64,000 nt of DNA from Citreicoccus inhibens (GTDB lineage: Bacteria; Myxococcota; Myxococcia; Myxococcales; Myxococcaceae). Below the pieces are notes generated by a model. It worked only from the letters and a program-made list of their open reading frames with translations. It did not search any database and was not told the origin of the DNA. Position numbers and translations under genes: made by a program. Of this stretch, positions 47,593 to 56,214 are shown in pieces (the stretch's first letter is position 1; the number at the start of each line of letters is the position of its first letter). The DNA lies in the NCBI RefSeq assembly GCF_019039035.1, contig NZ_JAHNZT010000003.1, forward strand, positions 62,001 to 126,000, written 5' to 3'.

Positions 47593-48105
47593 ATGATGCA
47601 AGCCGCCCTCATCCCGCTGCCCGCCCTCTCCGAGCTGTATGCCGAGCACCGTCCCCGCGCGCTGGCGATCGCCCGGCGCATCGTGGGGGACATCGACGAC
47701 GCGGAGGACGTGGTGCAGGACGTCTTCTCCCGTCTGGCGCGCCGGAGCCCCGGGTTCGGCGGACGCGCGGCGTGGACCACGTGGCTGCATCGGGTGATGG
47801 TGAACAGCAGCATCAACTGGCTGCGCGCGCGCCGCCGTCGTGAGCGCCTCGGCCATGAGCCGCAGGAGCTCGCGTCCCCCGAGGCCCAGGCCGTGGGCGC
47901 GCAGATGCAGCGGCACTTCCACGAAGCGCTGGAGGAGGTCAACGCGCAGCAGCGTCAGGTGCTCTACCTGCGCGAGGAGCGCGGCCTGAGCTACCCGGAG
48001 ATTGCGCGGCTGCTCCAGATTCCGGAGGGCACGGTGAAGAGCGCCCTGCACCGGGGACGGATCCGCGCCCTCGCGGTGATGGAGGAGCGCGGACAGCAAC
48101 CGTGA
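47593..48105 (+). CDS. ECF-type RNA polymerase sigma factor
   Basis: The 170-residue protein has sigma region 2 (~15-85, with DAEDVVQDVFSRLAR core-binding helix and W-rich WTTWLHRVMVNSSINWLRAR) and region 4 (~105-165, LSYPEIARLLQIPEGTVKSALHRGR helix-turn-helix). Regions 1 and 3 are absent, as in group 4 sigma factors. It starts with tandem ATGs; the first (47593) is 12 nt after AGAGGAG. No anti-sigma gene lies downstream, since the next gene is on the other strand 13 bp away. Confidence 0.93.
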   Translation: MMQAALIPLPALSELYAEHRPRALAIARRIVGDIDDAEDVVQDVFSRLARRSPGFGGRAAWTTWLHRVMVNSSINWLRARRRRERLGHEPQELASPEAQAVGAQMQRHFHEALEEVNAQQRQVLYLREERGLSYPEIARLLQIPEGTVKSALHRGRIRALAVMEERGQQP

Positions 48106-48118
48106 CGACGCCGCGGCG

Positions 48119-48778
48119 CTACTCGTCGCCCTTGCTGCCGACGAACTGGTCGCCCTTCTCCTTGAACAGGATGTTGAAGCTGGTGAGCGAGCCGTACACG
48201 CGCGTGACGTAGCTCTGCATCTCCACCTTCTCCGCGTCCGACAACTTCGGGTGCGCGTTGAGCTTCTGCTCCAGCACGCGCAACCGGTCGCGAATCATCA
48301 CGACCTTGTGGAACAAGTTGTCGATGGGAAGGTCCTTGGCCTGCAGCTCCGGGTTGCCCGGGACGAGGCGCACCGTGCCGCCCTCCCACTTGTTGGCCAG
48401 CGGCGGCGCATCGGCCAGGCCCGCGGCCTCCCGGAAGATGTCCATCAGCTCTTCACGCGTCATGCTCAACCCTTCCAGGTCCACCAGTTCGTTCGGGTCC
48501 ACGCGGCGCCGGATGATGACGGGGGCCACGGTCCGGGCCGTGCGCTCACGCCCGGCTCCGGGCTGCGCCGTCGGGGCCACCGCGGTGCCCCGAGGCGCGT
48601 ACTTGTCGCAAATGGGAGCCGACGGAGGGTACAGCCCACGCTGGGGTTGGAGCCGACACGGCCCCACCCACCCTCGGTGGTCCACCGAGTGCGGGCTCCA
48701 CAGCTTGCAGTTGCCGCAGACCTGCTCCTCGGGTCGGAACGTCGGCAGCGTGGGCAGTCCATCCGTCGCATCCGCCAT
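48119..48778 (-). CDS. small Cys-cluster protein coupled to the S46 peptidase
   Basis: The 219-residue protein opens with a probable metal-binding cluster, VCGNCKLW (C-x2-C), followed by PCRLQPQRG and PICDKY. This gives four Cys that could bind zinc or Fe-S (~21-60). The remaining ~150 residues are helical and unassigned, with the positively charged VIIRRRVDPNELVDLEG segment. No signal peptide is seen, so it is probably cytosolic. Its ATG overlaps the peptidase stop by one base (TGATG, 48776-48780), so its expression is coupled to the peptidase, although the function is unknown. Confidence 0.75.
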   Translation of the reverse strand: MADATDGLPTLPTFRPEEQVCGNCKLWSPHSVDHRGWVGPCRLQPQRGLYPPSAPICDKYAPRGTAVAPTAQPGAGRERTARTVAPVIIRRRVDPNELVDLEGLSMTREELMDIFREAAGLADAPPLANKWEGGTVRLVPGNPELQAKDLPIDNLFHKVVMIRDRLRVLEQKLNAHPKLSDAEKVEMQSYVTRVYGSLTSFNILFKEKGDQFVGSKGDE

Positions 48779-50955
48779 CAGCGCGTCTCCTTCGCCACCG
48801 GCGCCCCCTTGCGCACGCCCAGCTCGCGCAGCAGTCCGTCGGCGTCCTCCACCTGATCCAACATCCACAGCACGTAGCGCACGTCCACGCTCACGTTGCG
48901 CGCCACGTCCGGGTTGTAGCCGAAATCGTTGGCCACGTTCTCCCAGACGCGGTCGAAGTTGACGCCCACGAGCTGCCCCTTGCCGTTGACGGTGGGGCTG
49001 CCCGAGTTGCCGCCCGTGGTATCCGCGTCCGCGAGGAAGTCCACCGGCACGTCCTTGAGGCGGGGATCCGCCCAGGCCCCGAAGCGCTTCGCCTCGGCCA
49101 CCGCGCGCACCTTCTCCGGCGCGTTGAAGGGCTCCTGGCCCGTGTGCTTCTCCAGCATGCCGGTCAGCGTGGTCTGCGGCGTGTAGATGACGCCGTCGCG
49201 CGGCGCGTAGCCCTGCACCTTGGCGAAGGTGACGCGCAGGGTGCTGTTGGCGTCCGGCGCCACCGGCTTGCCCGCGTGCGCCATCACGGCCTTGCGCCAC
49301 GCCGGCCGCAGCCGGGACATGGCGCCCTGGCGACGGTCCTTCAGGTCATCCAGCGCGGACTGCTCCTTGGCCAGGTCCAGACCGAAGGCGAGCAGCGGAT
49401 CCTTGCGCGCCTCCAACTGCGCCACGGACTCCCCCACCATCTTCAGGCGCTCCTCCAGCGTGAGCACCTTCGTCTGCGCGTAGAGGGCATCGATGCGCGC
49501 GGTCAGCTCCGCGTCGGTCGAGGCCTTGCCGAAGTGGGTGTCGATCGAGGCGATGCGCTCGTCGGGCCCCAGCGCCTGCGCGCGCTTGACGAAGGCGAAC
49601 AGCACCTTCTTGTCCGCGGTGAGGAAGAGGTTCTTCTGCTCGCGCTCCAGCCGGTCCTTGATGCGCGGCAGCTCGCGGTCCATGTACTCGGGGCGCCGCT
49701 CCATGTCCGGCTTGGCGCGCTCCTGGGCCAGCCGCGCCACCGTCGTGGCCAGCGCCGTGCTGCGCGCCAGACGTCCCGACATGGCCAGGAGGAACTCGCG
49801 GTCATAGGTCGCCGCGGCGGCGCGTCCTTCCGCGAGCAGCGCCTCGCGCGCCTGGAGGGACTCGGCCCACTTCGCGCCGCCCTTCTCGGCCCACGACACC
49901 ACGGCCGCCTCGGCCGCGTGCTGCTTCTGCACGATGTGGCCGCGCTTGAGGCCCGCGAGCTGCCCGCCCGAGTTCTTGTAGAAGTTGTTGAGGCCCTTCA
50001 CCAGCGAGGCCACGGCGATCTTCCCCGCTGGGTCCTTCTCGCCCTCGGCCTCCATGATGCGGATGGCCTCGCCCACGACGTCGCGCACCTTCGGATAGAA
50101 GCGCGACTCGCGCTCGGCCATCTCGTCCGCCAGCAGCGTGCGGAACGTGGTGCCCGGGTAGCCCAGCACCATGACGAAGTCGCCCGGCTTCACGCCTTGG
50201 GTGGCCAGCGGGAAGAAGAACTCCGCCTTGTAGGGCACGTTCTTGTCGCTGAACGGCGCGGAGCTGCCGTCCGGCGCGGTGTACGCGCGGATGATGGCGA
50301 AGTCACCGGTGTGGCGCGGCCACATCCAGTTGTCCTCCTCGCCGCCGTACTCGCCCACCTCGCGCGGCGGCGCGTAGACGAGCCGCACGTCCTGCAGCTC
50401 CACCGCGTCCACCAGCGTGTAGTTGACGCCGCCGTCGAACGTGGCGACCTGGCAGCGCGTGGCCGGGCGCTTCTCGCACTCAGCGACCAGCTCCTTCTGC
50501 TTGCGGTCAATGGCCTTGTAGCGCGTGAGATCATCCGCGCCCGTGGGCACCGCGGCGAGCACCTCCGCCGTCACGTCCTTGAACGCCCGCGGCACTTGCA
50601 CGCGCGAGCCCTTGCCGGGCAGCTCCTCCGAGCGCTCCTTGGCGAGGAAGCCCTGGGTGATGAGGTCCTTCTGCGGGCTGCTGTGCTCCTGGACGATGGA
50701 GAAGGCGCAGTGGTGGTTGGTGATGATGAGGCCGGTGCCGGAGATGAAGGAGCCGGAGCACCCACCCGTGTTCACCGTGCCGGCCAGGAGGCCCGTGCCA
50801 CGCTGCGGATCCCACAACTTCTTGGGAGGGAGCTGAAGGCCCTGGGCCTTGAGCCACGCAGGGTCCAGTTCCAGGACCTGCTGCGGGGTCCACTTCCCTT
50901 CCCCAGCGAACGCTGGGGCAGCCACGAGCGAGAGGAGAAGGAGCGTCTTCTTCAT
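48778..50955 (-). CDS. S46-family dipeptidyl-peptidase (DPP7/DPP11-like)
   Basis: The 725-residue protein has a signal peptide (~1-18) and the chymotrypsin-like fold of S46 exopeptidases, which release N-terminal dipeptides in the periplasm or outer membrane. The His pair in TNHHCAF (H81-H82), the acidic EDNWMWPRHTGDFA segment and the nucleophile Ser651 in GGNSGSP match the family, so an active enzyme is expected. The specificity residue near the end (NFDRVWENV) I cannot assign. GGGAGGGAGG precedes ATG 50955. The downstream Cys-cluster gene overlaps its stop. Confidence 0.93.
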   Translation of the reverse strand: MKKTLLLLSLVAAPAFAGEGKWTPQQVLELDPAWLKAQGLQLPPKKLWDPQRGTGLLAGTVNTGGCSGSFISGTGLIITNHHCAFSIVQEHSSPQKDLITQGFLAKERSEELPGKGSRVQVPRAFKDVTAEVLAAVPTGADDLTRYKAIDRKQKELVAECEKRPATRCQVATFDGGVNYTLVDAVELQDVRLVYAPPREVGEYGGEEDNWMWPRHTGDFAIIRAYTAPDGSSAPFSDKNVPYKAEFFFPLATQGVKPGDFVMVLGYPGTTFRTLLADEMAERESRFYPKVRDVVGEAIRIMEAEGEKDPAGKIAVASLVKGLNNFYKNSGGQLAGLKRGHIVQKQHAAEAAVVSWAEKGGAKWAESLQAREALLAEGRAAAATYDREFLLAMSGRLARSTALATTVARLAQERAKPDMERRPEYMDRELPRIKDRLEREQKNLFLTADKKVLFAFVKRAQALGPDERIASIDTHFGKASTDAELTARIDALYAQTKVLTLEERLKMVGESVAQLEARKDPLLAFGLDLAKEQSALDDLKDRRQGAMSRLRPAWRKAVMAHAGKPVAPDANSTLRVTFAKVQGYAPRDGVIYTPQTTLTGMLEKHTGQEPFNAPEKVRAVAEAKRFGAWADPRLKDVPVDFLADADTTGGNSGSPTVNGKGQLVGVNFDRVWENVANDFGYNPDVARNVSVDVRYVLWMLDQVEDADGLLRELGVRKGAPVAKETR

Positions 50956-51076
50956 GGTCCTCCCTCCCTACCCCGTCCGCCGCCCGCACGCGACTCCTCC
51001 AGTACGCAGCGAGCCGTTTTCGCGGAAGATGGACCAGACTTAGGAGTTCCCGTGTCCAGGGGAGGGAGCAACCGAT

Positions 51077-51814
51077 ATGCGAACCGCGAGCGGAGCCACG
51101 CTGGACCTGGGACGGATGACCCTCCTGCTCTTGCTGCTGGGAGTGTCCTGGTATTTCTGGGACTCGCCCGTGTTGTGGCCCCTGAAGCTGCTGGTGGTGA
51201 TGATGCATGAGAGCGGACACGCGCTCGCCACGCTGCTCGTGGGGGGCTCGGTGGATCGCATCCATCTGGCGGCCAACGAGTCCGGCGCCTGCCTGTCCCG
51301 TCTGCCGCCCGGCGTGTTCAACCAGGTGGTGGTGTACTCCGCGGGGTATGTGGGCAGCGCGGTGGCGGGCTCGCTGCTGATGCTGGCCACGTTCCGGTTC
51401 CACGCGCGTCGGTGGGTGCTGGGCGCGGCGGGCGTGTGGCTGGCGGTGATGGGGTTCTTCTACGCGGGCGACGGCTTCACGCTGATGTTCTGCCTGGGCA
51501 CGGCGGTGGTGATGGCGCTGGGCGCGCGGTTCCTGCCGGATGGACTGGTGGACGCGGTGAACCTGTTCCTCGCGGCGTTCACGGCGCTCTACGTGCTGTT
51601 CGACCTGCGCGATGACCTGTGGAACAGCGCGGTGCGCGCGCACAGCGACGCGGCGCTGCTGGCCGAGCTCACCTGGGTGCCGTCCATCATCTGGGCCGCG
51701 GTGTGGTCACTGCTGTCCGTGGCGCTGCTGGGACTGTTCGCCTACTGGTCCCTGCACGCCCGGCCGCGCAGCGGAGTGCAGATGCCGCCCGTGCCCCGAG
51801 CCCGGCGGGCCTGA
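51077..51814 (+). CDS. M50-like membrane metallopeptidase
   Basis: The 245-residue protein is polytopic, with about six transmembrane segments. The zinc motif HESGH lies at 44-48 inside a hydrophobic helix, followed by conserved small residues GHALATLLVGG. This resembles M50B-like peptidases, and a later Asp (AGDGFTLMF region) could be the third zinc ligand. No PDZ domain is seen, so site-2-protease activity is likely but unproven. It is divergent from the S46 gene by 121 bp. Its last 73 bp overlap a minus-strand reading frame. Confidence 0.85.
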   Translation: MRTASGATLDLGRMTLLLLLLGVSWYFWDSPVLWPLKLLVVMMHESGHALATLLVGGSVDRIHLAANESGACLSRLPPGVFNQVVVYSAGYVGSAVAGSLLMLATFRFHARRWVLGAAGVWLAVMGFFYAGDGFTLMFCLGTAVVMALGARFLPDGLVDAVNLFLAAFTALYVLFDLRDDLWNSAVRAHSDAALLAELTWVPSIIWAAVWSLLSVALLGLFAYWSLHARPRSGVQMPPVPRARRA

Positions 51815-52062
51815 CCCCGGGCCTCCTGAGCGAAGTCCTCGGTCCTGTCGCGGCCGGAAGCACACTGCTGGCGCGCCGGCACCGACATGGCCGCGATGCC
51901 CCCGCCCAGAATCACCGTCCCCGGGTCGCGGTGAGGCCCGCGGAAGAAATCCTCGAGAGAAAGCCCCCCGCCCAACAGGAAGATGAACGCGAAGACGCCC
52001 ACCTGCATCCAGAGCTGGGGGCACGCCGCGGGGGCGAAATACGCTTGCCACCACCCGAGCAT
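51742..52062 (-). CDS. possible 106-residue membrane protein, overlapping the M50 gene
   Basis: A frame with good G/C third-position bias starts 10 bp after the MBL gene stop. It encodes LGWWQAYFAPAACPQLWMQV, then a hydrophobic segment (~22-36) and an SLEDFFRGPHRDPG tail. The last ~35 residues are Arg-rich and look non-coding in style. It overlaps the M50 gene tail-to-tail by 73 bp. No homologue is known to me; it could be a real small membrane protein or a frame artefact. Confidence 0.4.
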   Translation of the reverse strand: MLGWWQAYFAPAACPQLWMQVGVFAFIFLLGGGLSLEDFFRGPHRDPGTVILGGGIAAMSVPARQQCASGRDRTEDFAQEARGQARRARGTGGICTPLRGRACRDQ

Positions 52063-52071
52063 CCTCGGACC

Positions 52072-52731
52072 TCACTTCCTCGGGCGCATGCGGAACGCGA
52101 CGAACGAGGCCACGTCCGGGAACGCGAAGTAGGGGTTCGTCTTGCGCACCAGGTCCATGCCGGCCACGGGCACGTCCGCGTAGTCATGTCCCGGGAACAG
52201 CCGCGCGGTGTCCGGCACCTTGCCGAGCACCTGCGACAGCGAGCGATACATGTCCTCCGGATTTCCCCCTTTCATGTCGCACCGGCCGCACCCACTGATG
52301 AACAGCGTGTCCCCGGACACGAGCGCGTCCTGAGCCAGCAGGCAGTGTGAGCCCGGGGTATGACCCGGCGTGTGCAACGCCTGGAACGCGCGTGCACCCA
52401 CGAGCACGGAGTCCCCCGCGCCGAGCCGGCGCAACGCATCACCGCCCACGTCGCGCAGCTCCGGTGAGAAGTCCACCTCCGCGCCCTGCGCGTAGACGGG
52501 CACGTCGTGGCGGGAGAGCAGCTCGCCCAGCCCATTCATGTGGTCGAAGTGGCTGTGAGAGATGAACGCGCCCGCCACCCGCTTGCCGTCGGCCGCGACC
52601 GCCGCCTCGATGGCGGGCACGTCCCACGCGGGGTCCACCACCACGACCTCGGAGCCGTCCGCCGGCCCCACGAGGTAGACGAAGTTGTCCATCGGCCCGA
52701 GCTTCAGTTGGCGCACGTACGGCGTCGGCAT
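52072..52731 (-). CDS. MBL-fold metallo-hydrolase, glyoxalase II-like
   Basis: The 219-residue hydrolase has the dinuclear-metal motif HSHFDH (H59, H61, D63, H64), then downstream ligands in HTPGHTPGS and SGDTLF, and PGHDY near the C-terminus. It resembles glyoxalase II, although it lacks that enzyme's C-terminal helical domain. It may act on thioesters or persulfides; the substrate is unknown. The start ATG 52731 (MPTPYVRQ) is preferred over the upstream in-frame start at 52752. A ~100-bp gap separates it from the divergent secreted protein. Confidence 0.88.
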   Translation of the reverse strand: MPTPYVRQLKLGPMDNFVYLVGPADGSEVVVVDPAWDVPAIEAAVAADGKRVAGAFISHSHFDHMNGLGELLSRHDVPVYAQGAEVDFSPELRDVGGDALRRLGAGDSVLVGARAFQALHTPGHTPGSHCLLAQDALVSGDTLFISGCGRCDMKGGNPEDMYRSLSQVLGKVPDTARLFPGHDYADVPVAGMDLVRKTNPYFAFPDVASFVAFRMRPRK

Positions 52732-52832
52732 GGTCGCCTCCAATCGGCCCACTCTACGCGGAAGGCTTGAAGGCGAGGGCCGCTCCCACTTGAATGCGTC
52801 CCCTGCCCCGCTCCCGCCAGGAGGTCTCTCCC

Positions 52833-53534
52833 GTGATTCGTCTGCCCGCGCTGCTCGCCTGTACCCTGCTCCTTGGAGGGAGCGCCGCCGCCGCGGGGAA
52901 GACCAACGTCACCTTCCGCTACAAGCCGCCCATGGACGAGGAGCGTCCCGTCATCACCGACGCCACCGTGGGCCCGCAGGGCAGCGACTTCGCCATGCGC
53001 CTGCGCTTCGACAAGCTGCCCTGGGGCGACGACTGCAAGAACCGCTGCGCCAACGCCACCCTCTTCCTCGACACCGACGCGAACCCCCACACCGGCCTGC
53101 GCCTGGGCAACGGCGCCCCGGAGAACGGCGCGGACCTGGCCGTCATCATCCAGGGCGCTCGCGACTACAAAGAAGGCGGCACCTCGTCCGCCTTCCTGCG
53201 CGTGAAGGTGCGGCAGCTCGGAGACGAGGCCAAGAGCGCGGATGACGGCGAGCTGCTCGCCGAGCTCAACCACCGCCAGGACCCCGAGCGCGTCCAGTCG
53301 GACGGCACCACCGTCTACGTGCTCGTGGACGCCACCACCGCCACCCTGCCCTCCGGCCGCAAGGTCCGCGTCATCTACCACCCGCCCGGAGCCAAGCCCG
53401 TGCAGGGCACCGTCTCCGGCATGCTCGGCAGCGGGGCGGGCAGCAGCGTGCAGATCTTCAAGGGCACCAACAACGGCAAGACGAGCGGCAAGGCGGGCAA
53501 CTGGAGCCGCGCCCCCGCTGCGGGCACCAAGTAG
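52833..53534 (+). CDS. secreted hypothetical protein
   Basis: The 233-residue protein has a signal peptide (~1-22, VIRLPALLACTLLLGGSAAAA) and starts with GTG at 52833. AGGAGG lies 8 nt upstream, which outweighs the upstream ATG at 52794. The mature part is a beta-rich domain with a conserved-looking FLDTDANPHTGLRLG turn and two Cys in WGDDCKNRCANATLF, which could form a disulfide. The Asp-rich TDANPHTG segment resembles calcium-binding loops. I do not recognise a family; it is predicted periplasmic or secreted. Confidence 0.78.
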   Translation: MIRLPALLACTLLLGGSAAAAGKTNVTFRYKPPMDEERPVITDATVGPQGSDFAMRLRFDKLPWGDDCKNRCANATLFLDTDANPHTGLRLGNGAPENGADLAVIIQGARDYKEGGTSSAFLRVKVRQLGDEAKSADDGELLAELNHRQDPERVQSDGTTVYVLVDATTATLPSGRKVRVIYHPPGAKPVQGTVSGMLGSGAGSSVQIFKGTNNGKTSGKAGNWSRAPAAGTK

Positions 53535-53623
53535 CCCCTCGGTCCTCCGCCTCCCTTCCGCCCCCCCAGCGACGGCCCTCCAGGCCGGTCGCCGGGCACC
53601 CTGTTCCCCACGATTCCCAGGGG

Positions 53624-53652
53624 TTGCGCGAGAGCCCGGGCCGCGGATAGAA
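53624..53652 (+). promoter_or_regulatory. possible promoter of parC-parE
   Basis: TTGCGC (53624-53629) and ATAGAA (53647-53652) are spaced 17 bp apart. The downstream palindrome begins at 53653, so it would overlap the transcription start, which fits a repressor site. Confidence 0.35.
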
Positions 53653-53668
53653 CTGAACAAAAGTTCAG
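53653..53668. promoter_or_regulatory. perfect palindrome CTGAAC-N4-GTTCAG, LexA-like operator
   Basis: CTGAAC, AAAA, GTTCAG is a perfect inverted repeat 156 bp before the parC start. The arms resemble the LexA box described for Myxococcus (with GTTCAG on the right). The site overlaps the predicted promoter start. Confidence 0.6.
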
Positions 53669-53823
53669 ATAAAGCTGCGCGGAGATGACGCAACCTCCCG
53701 AATTCGTTCTCAATGTCGGGGGGGCGTGGTAGTTCCGCCGCCCTCATAGAGTTGTGCCACCCAGCCCGCGGAGTGCGGAAGGCGCCCACCGCGTTGGGTA
53801 CGGAACGGACCCATCTGGATTCC

Positions 53824-56202
53824 ATGACCATGCTCGCAGACGCCGAAACGAAGACGCGAAAGAAGCAGGGGGCCTCGGGCAGCGGCGGAGGCGGCTCCTC
53901 CGCGTCCGGCGGCGGCGGTGACGGCAACGGGGTGCCCGCGTCCCTGGGCGAGGAAGCGCGCCGGCGCTACCTCAACTACGCGCTCTCCGTCATCACCTCG
54001 CGCGCCCTTCCGGACGTGCGCGATGGCCTGAAGCCGGTGCAGCGCCGCATCCTCTACGGAATGTGGAACGACCTGAACCTGTCGTTCGACACGAAGTACC
54101 AGAAGTGCGCGCAGGTCGTCGGCGCCATCATGGGTCGCTACCACCCGCACGGCGACGCCTCCATCTACGACGCGCTCGTGCGCATGGCGCAGGACTTCTC
54201 CCTGCGCTACCCGCTGGTGGACGGGCACGGAAACTTCGGCTCGCTCGACGGCGACTTCGCCGCCGCCTACCGCTACACCGAGTGCCGCCTGGAGAAGCTG
54301 GCCACGGAGCTCTTGCGCGAGCTGGAGAGCAAGACGGTCGACTTCCGGCCCAGCTACGACGGCACCCGCAACGAGCCCATCGTCATCCCCGCGCGCGTGC
54401 CGCAGCTGTTGATGAACGGCACCACGGGCATCGCCGTCGGCATGGCCACCAACATCCCGCCCCACCACCTGGGCGAGCTGCTGGACGCGTTGATGGCCCT
54501 CATCGACGCGCCCACCCTGGCCACCAAGGACCTGCTCAAGTTCATCAAGGGCCCGGACTTCCCCACCGGTGGGCAGATCCTCAACAGCAAGCCCGAGCTG
54601 CGGGAAATCTACGAGACGGGCCAGGGCAGCGTCCGCATCCGCGGTGAGTGGAAGACCGAGGAGCTCAAGCGCGGCGGCCTGCAGATCATCGTCACCTCCA
54701 TCCCCTACACGGTGAACAAGTCCACCCTGGTCGCGAAGATTGGCGACCTGGTGCGCGAGCGGAAGCTGCCGCTCATCGTCGACGTGCGCGACGAGTCCAC
54801 CAAGGAGGTGCGCATCGTCCTGGAGCTGAAGAAGGACGCCAATCCCGAGCTGGTGATGGCGTACCTCTACAAGCACACCCCGCTCCAGACGAACTTCGCG
54901 GTCAACCTCACGTGCCTCGTGCCCTCGGAGAACCCCGAGGTCGGCACGCCCAAGCGGTTGGACCTCAAGACCATCCTCCAGTACTTCCTGGACTTCCGCT
55001 TCGACATCGTGACGCGGCGGCTCCAGCACGAGCTGGCGGAGCTGAAGAAGCGCGTCCACATCCTCGAGGGCTTCGAGAAGGCCTACGACGCGCTGGATGA
55101 GATCATCCGCATCATCCGCCAGTCCGAGGGCAAGCAGGACGCGGCGCAGAAGTTGATGGCGCGCTTCAAGATGGACGAGCTTCAGGTGGACGCCATCCTG
55201 GAGATGAAGCTCTACAAGCTGGCCCGCCTGGAGATCCTCGTCGTCCAGAAGGAACTCAAGGAGAAGCGCGCGGAGATCAAGCGCATCGAGGGCGTGCTCA
55301 AGGACAAGAAGAAGCTGTGGGGCACCGTCAAGGACGAGTTGGGCGAGATTCGTCCCTACGCGGACAAGCGGCGCACTCGCGTCGGGGGCGCCGGGGCCGA
55401 GGAGATGGAGTTCTCCGCGGACGCGTTCATCGCGGACGAGGACGCCCACGTGGTGCTCACCCGGGACGGGTGGATCAAGCGCGTGCGCGAGGTGAAGGAC
55501 CCGTCCACGACTCGCTTGCGCGAGGGCGACGCGGTGATGACGGTGCTCGCCGGCAGCCTCAAGGCGAACCTGGTGCTGCTCAGCAACTTCGGCACGGCCT
55601 ACGTCACGCGCTTCAACGACGTGCCCGCATCCACGGGCTACGGTGACCCGGTGCAGAAGTTGTTCAAGTTCGACGACGGCGAGCGCGTGGTGGGCGCCCT
55701 CTCGCTGGACCCGCGGCTGCATCAGCCGGAGAAGCTGGTGGCGGTGACCAAGCAGGGCCTGGGGCTCCGCTTCCTGCTCGCGCCGCACACGGAGGTCTCC
55801 ACGCGCGCCGGACGGCGCTACGCCAAGACGGGCGAGGGCGATGAGATCATCGGCACGCAGCCGGTGGGCGAGCGCGACCTGTTGGGCGTGCTGACGGAGA
55901 AGACGCACGCGCTCGTGTGCAAGGTGGCGGAGGTCAACGAGCTGGCCGGCCCGGGCAAGGGGGTCACCGTCATCAAGGTGGAGGACGGCGACCGGGTGGT
56001 GGACTTCCTGGCCGTGGCCCCGAACCAGAAGGACGCGATGCTCGAGTTCGAGACCCAGAAGGGCCGCAAGCTGCACCTGACGCCCGCGAAGAGCGAAGTG
56101 ACGGGCCGAGGCGGCAAGGGCCACGAGATGTCTCGGCGCGACGCGGTGAAGGACGTGCTCCGGCCCGTCACCTTCGTGCCGCTCCCCGAGAAGAAGGAAT
56201 AG
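53824..56202 (+). CDS. parC: topoisomerase IV subunit A / GyrA-like
   Basis: The 792-residue protein cleaves and rejoins DNA in a type IIA topoisomerase. After a Gly/Ser-rich N-terminal tail (~15-35) the core begins with [20 protein letters not shown]. The active-site Tyr151 lies in [10 protein letters not shown]. The C-terminal ~300 residues form the expected beta-pinwheel, ending with [10 protein letters not shown], which is close to the GyrA box. The assignment as ParC rests on the adjacent parE; both could instead be GyrA-like. ATG 53824 and ATG 53830 are both possible starts. It precedes parE by 12 bp. Confidence 0.9.
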   Translation: MTMLADAETKTRKKQGASGSGGGGSSASGGGGDGNGVPASLGEEARRRYLNYALSVITSRALPDVRDGLKPVQRRILYGMWNDLNLSFDTKYQKCAQVVGAIMGRYHPHGDASIYDALVRMAQDFSLRYPLVDGHGNFGSLDGDFAAAYRYTECRLEKLATELLRELESKTVDFRPSYDGTRNEPIVIPARVPQLLMNGTTGIAVGMATNIPPHHLGELLDALMALIDAPTLATKDLLKFIKGPDFPTGGQILNSKPELREIYETGQGSVRIRGEWKTEELKRGGLQIIVTSIPYTVNKSTLVAKIGDLVRERKLPLIVDVRDESTKEVRIVLELKKDANPELVMAYLYKHTPLQTNFAVNLTCLVPSENPEVGTPKRLDLKTILQYFLDFRFDIVTRRLQHELAELKKRVHILEGFEKAYDALDEIIRIIRQSEGKQDAAQKLMARFKMDELQVDAILEMKLYKLARLEILVVQKELKEKRAEIKRIEGVLKDKKKLWGTVKDELGEIRPYADKRRTRVGGAGAEEMEFSADAFIADEDAHVVLTRDGWIKRVREVKDPSTTRLREGDAVMTVLAGSLKANLVLLSNFGTAYVTRFNDVPASTGYGDPVQKLFKFDDGERVVGALSLDPRLHQPEKLVAVTKQGLGLRFLLAPHTEVSTRAGRRYAKTGEGDEIIGTQPVGERDLLGVLTEKTHALVCKVAEVNELAGPGKGVTVIKVEDGDRVVDFLAVAPNQKDAMLEFETQKGRKLHLTPAKSEVTGRGGKGHEMSRRDAVKDVLRPVTFVPLPEKKE

Positions 56203-56214
56203 TCGGAGGACCCC

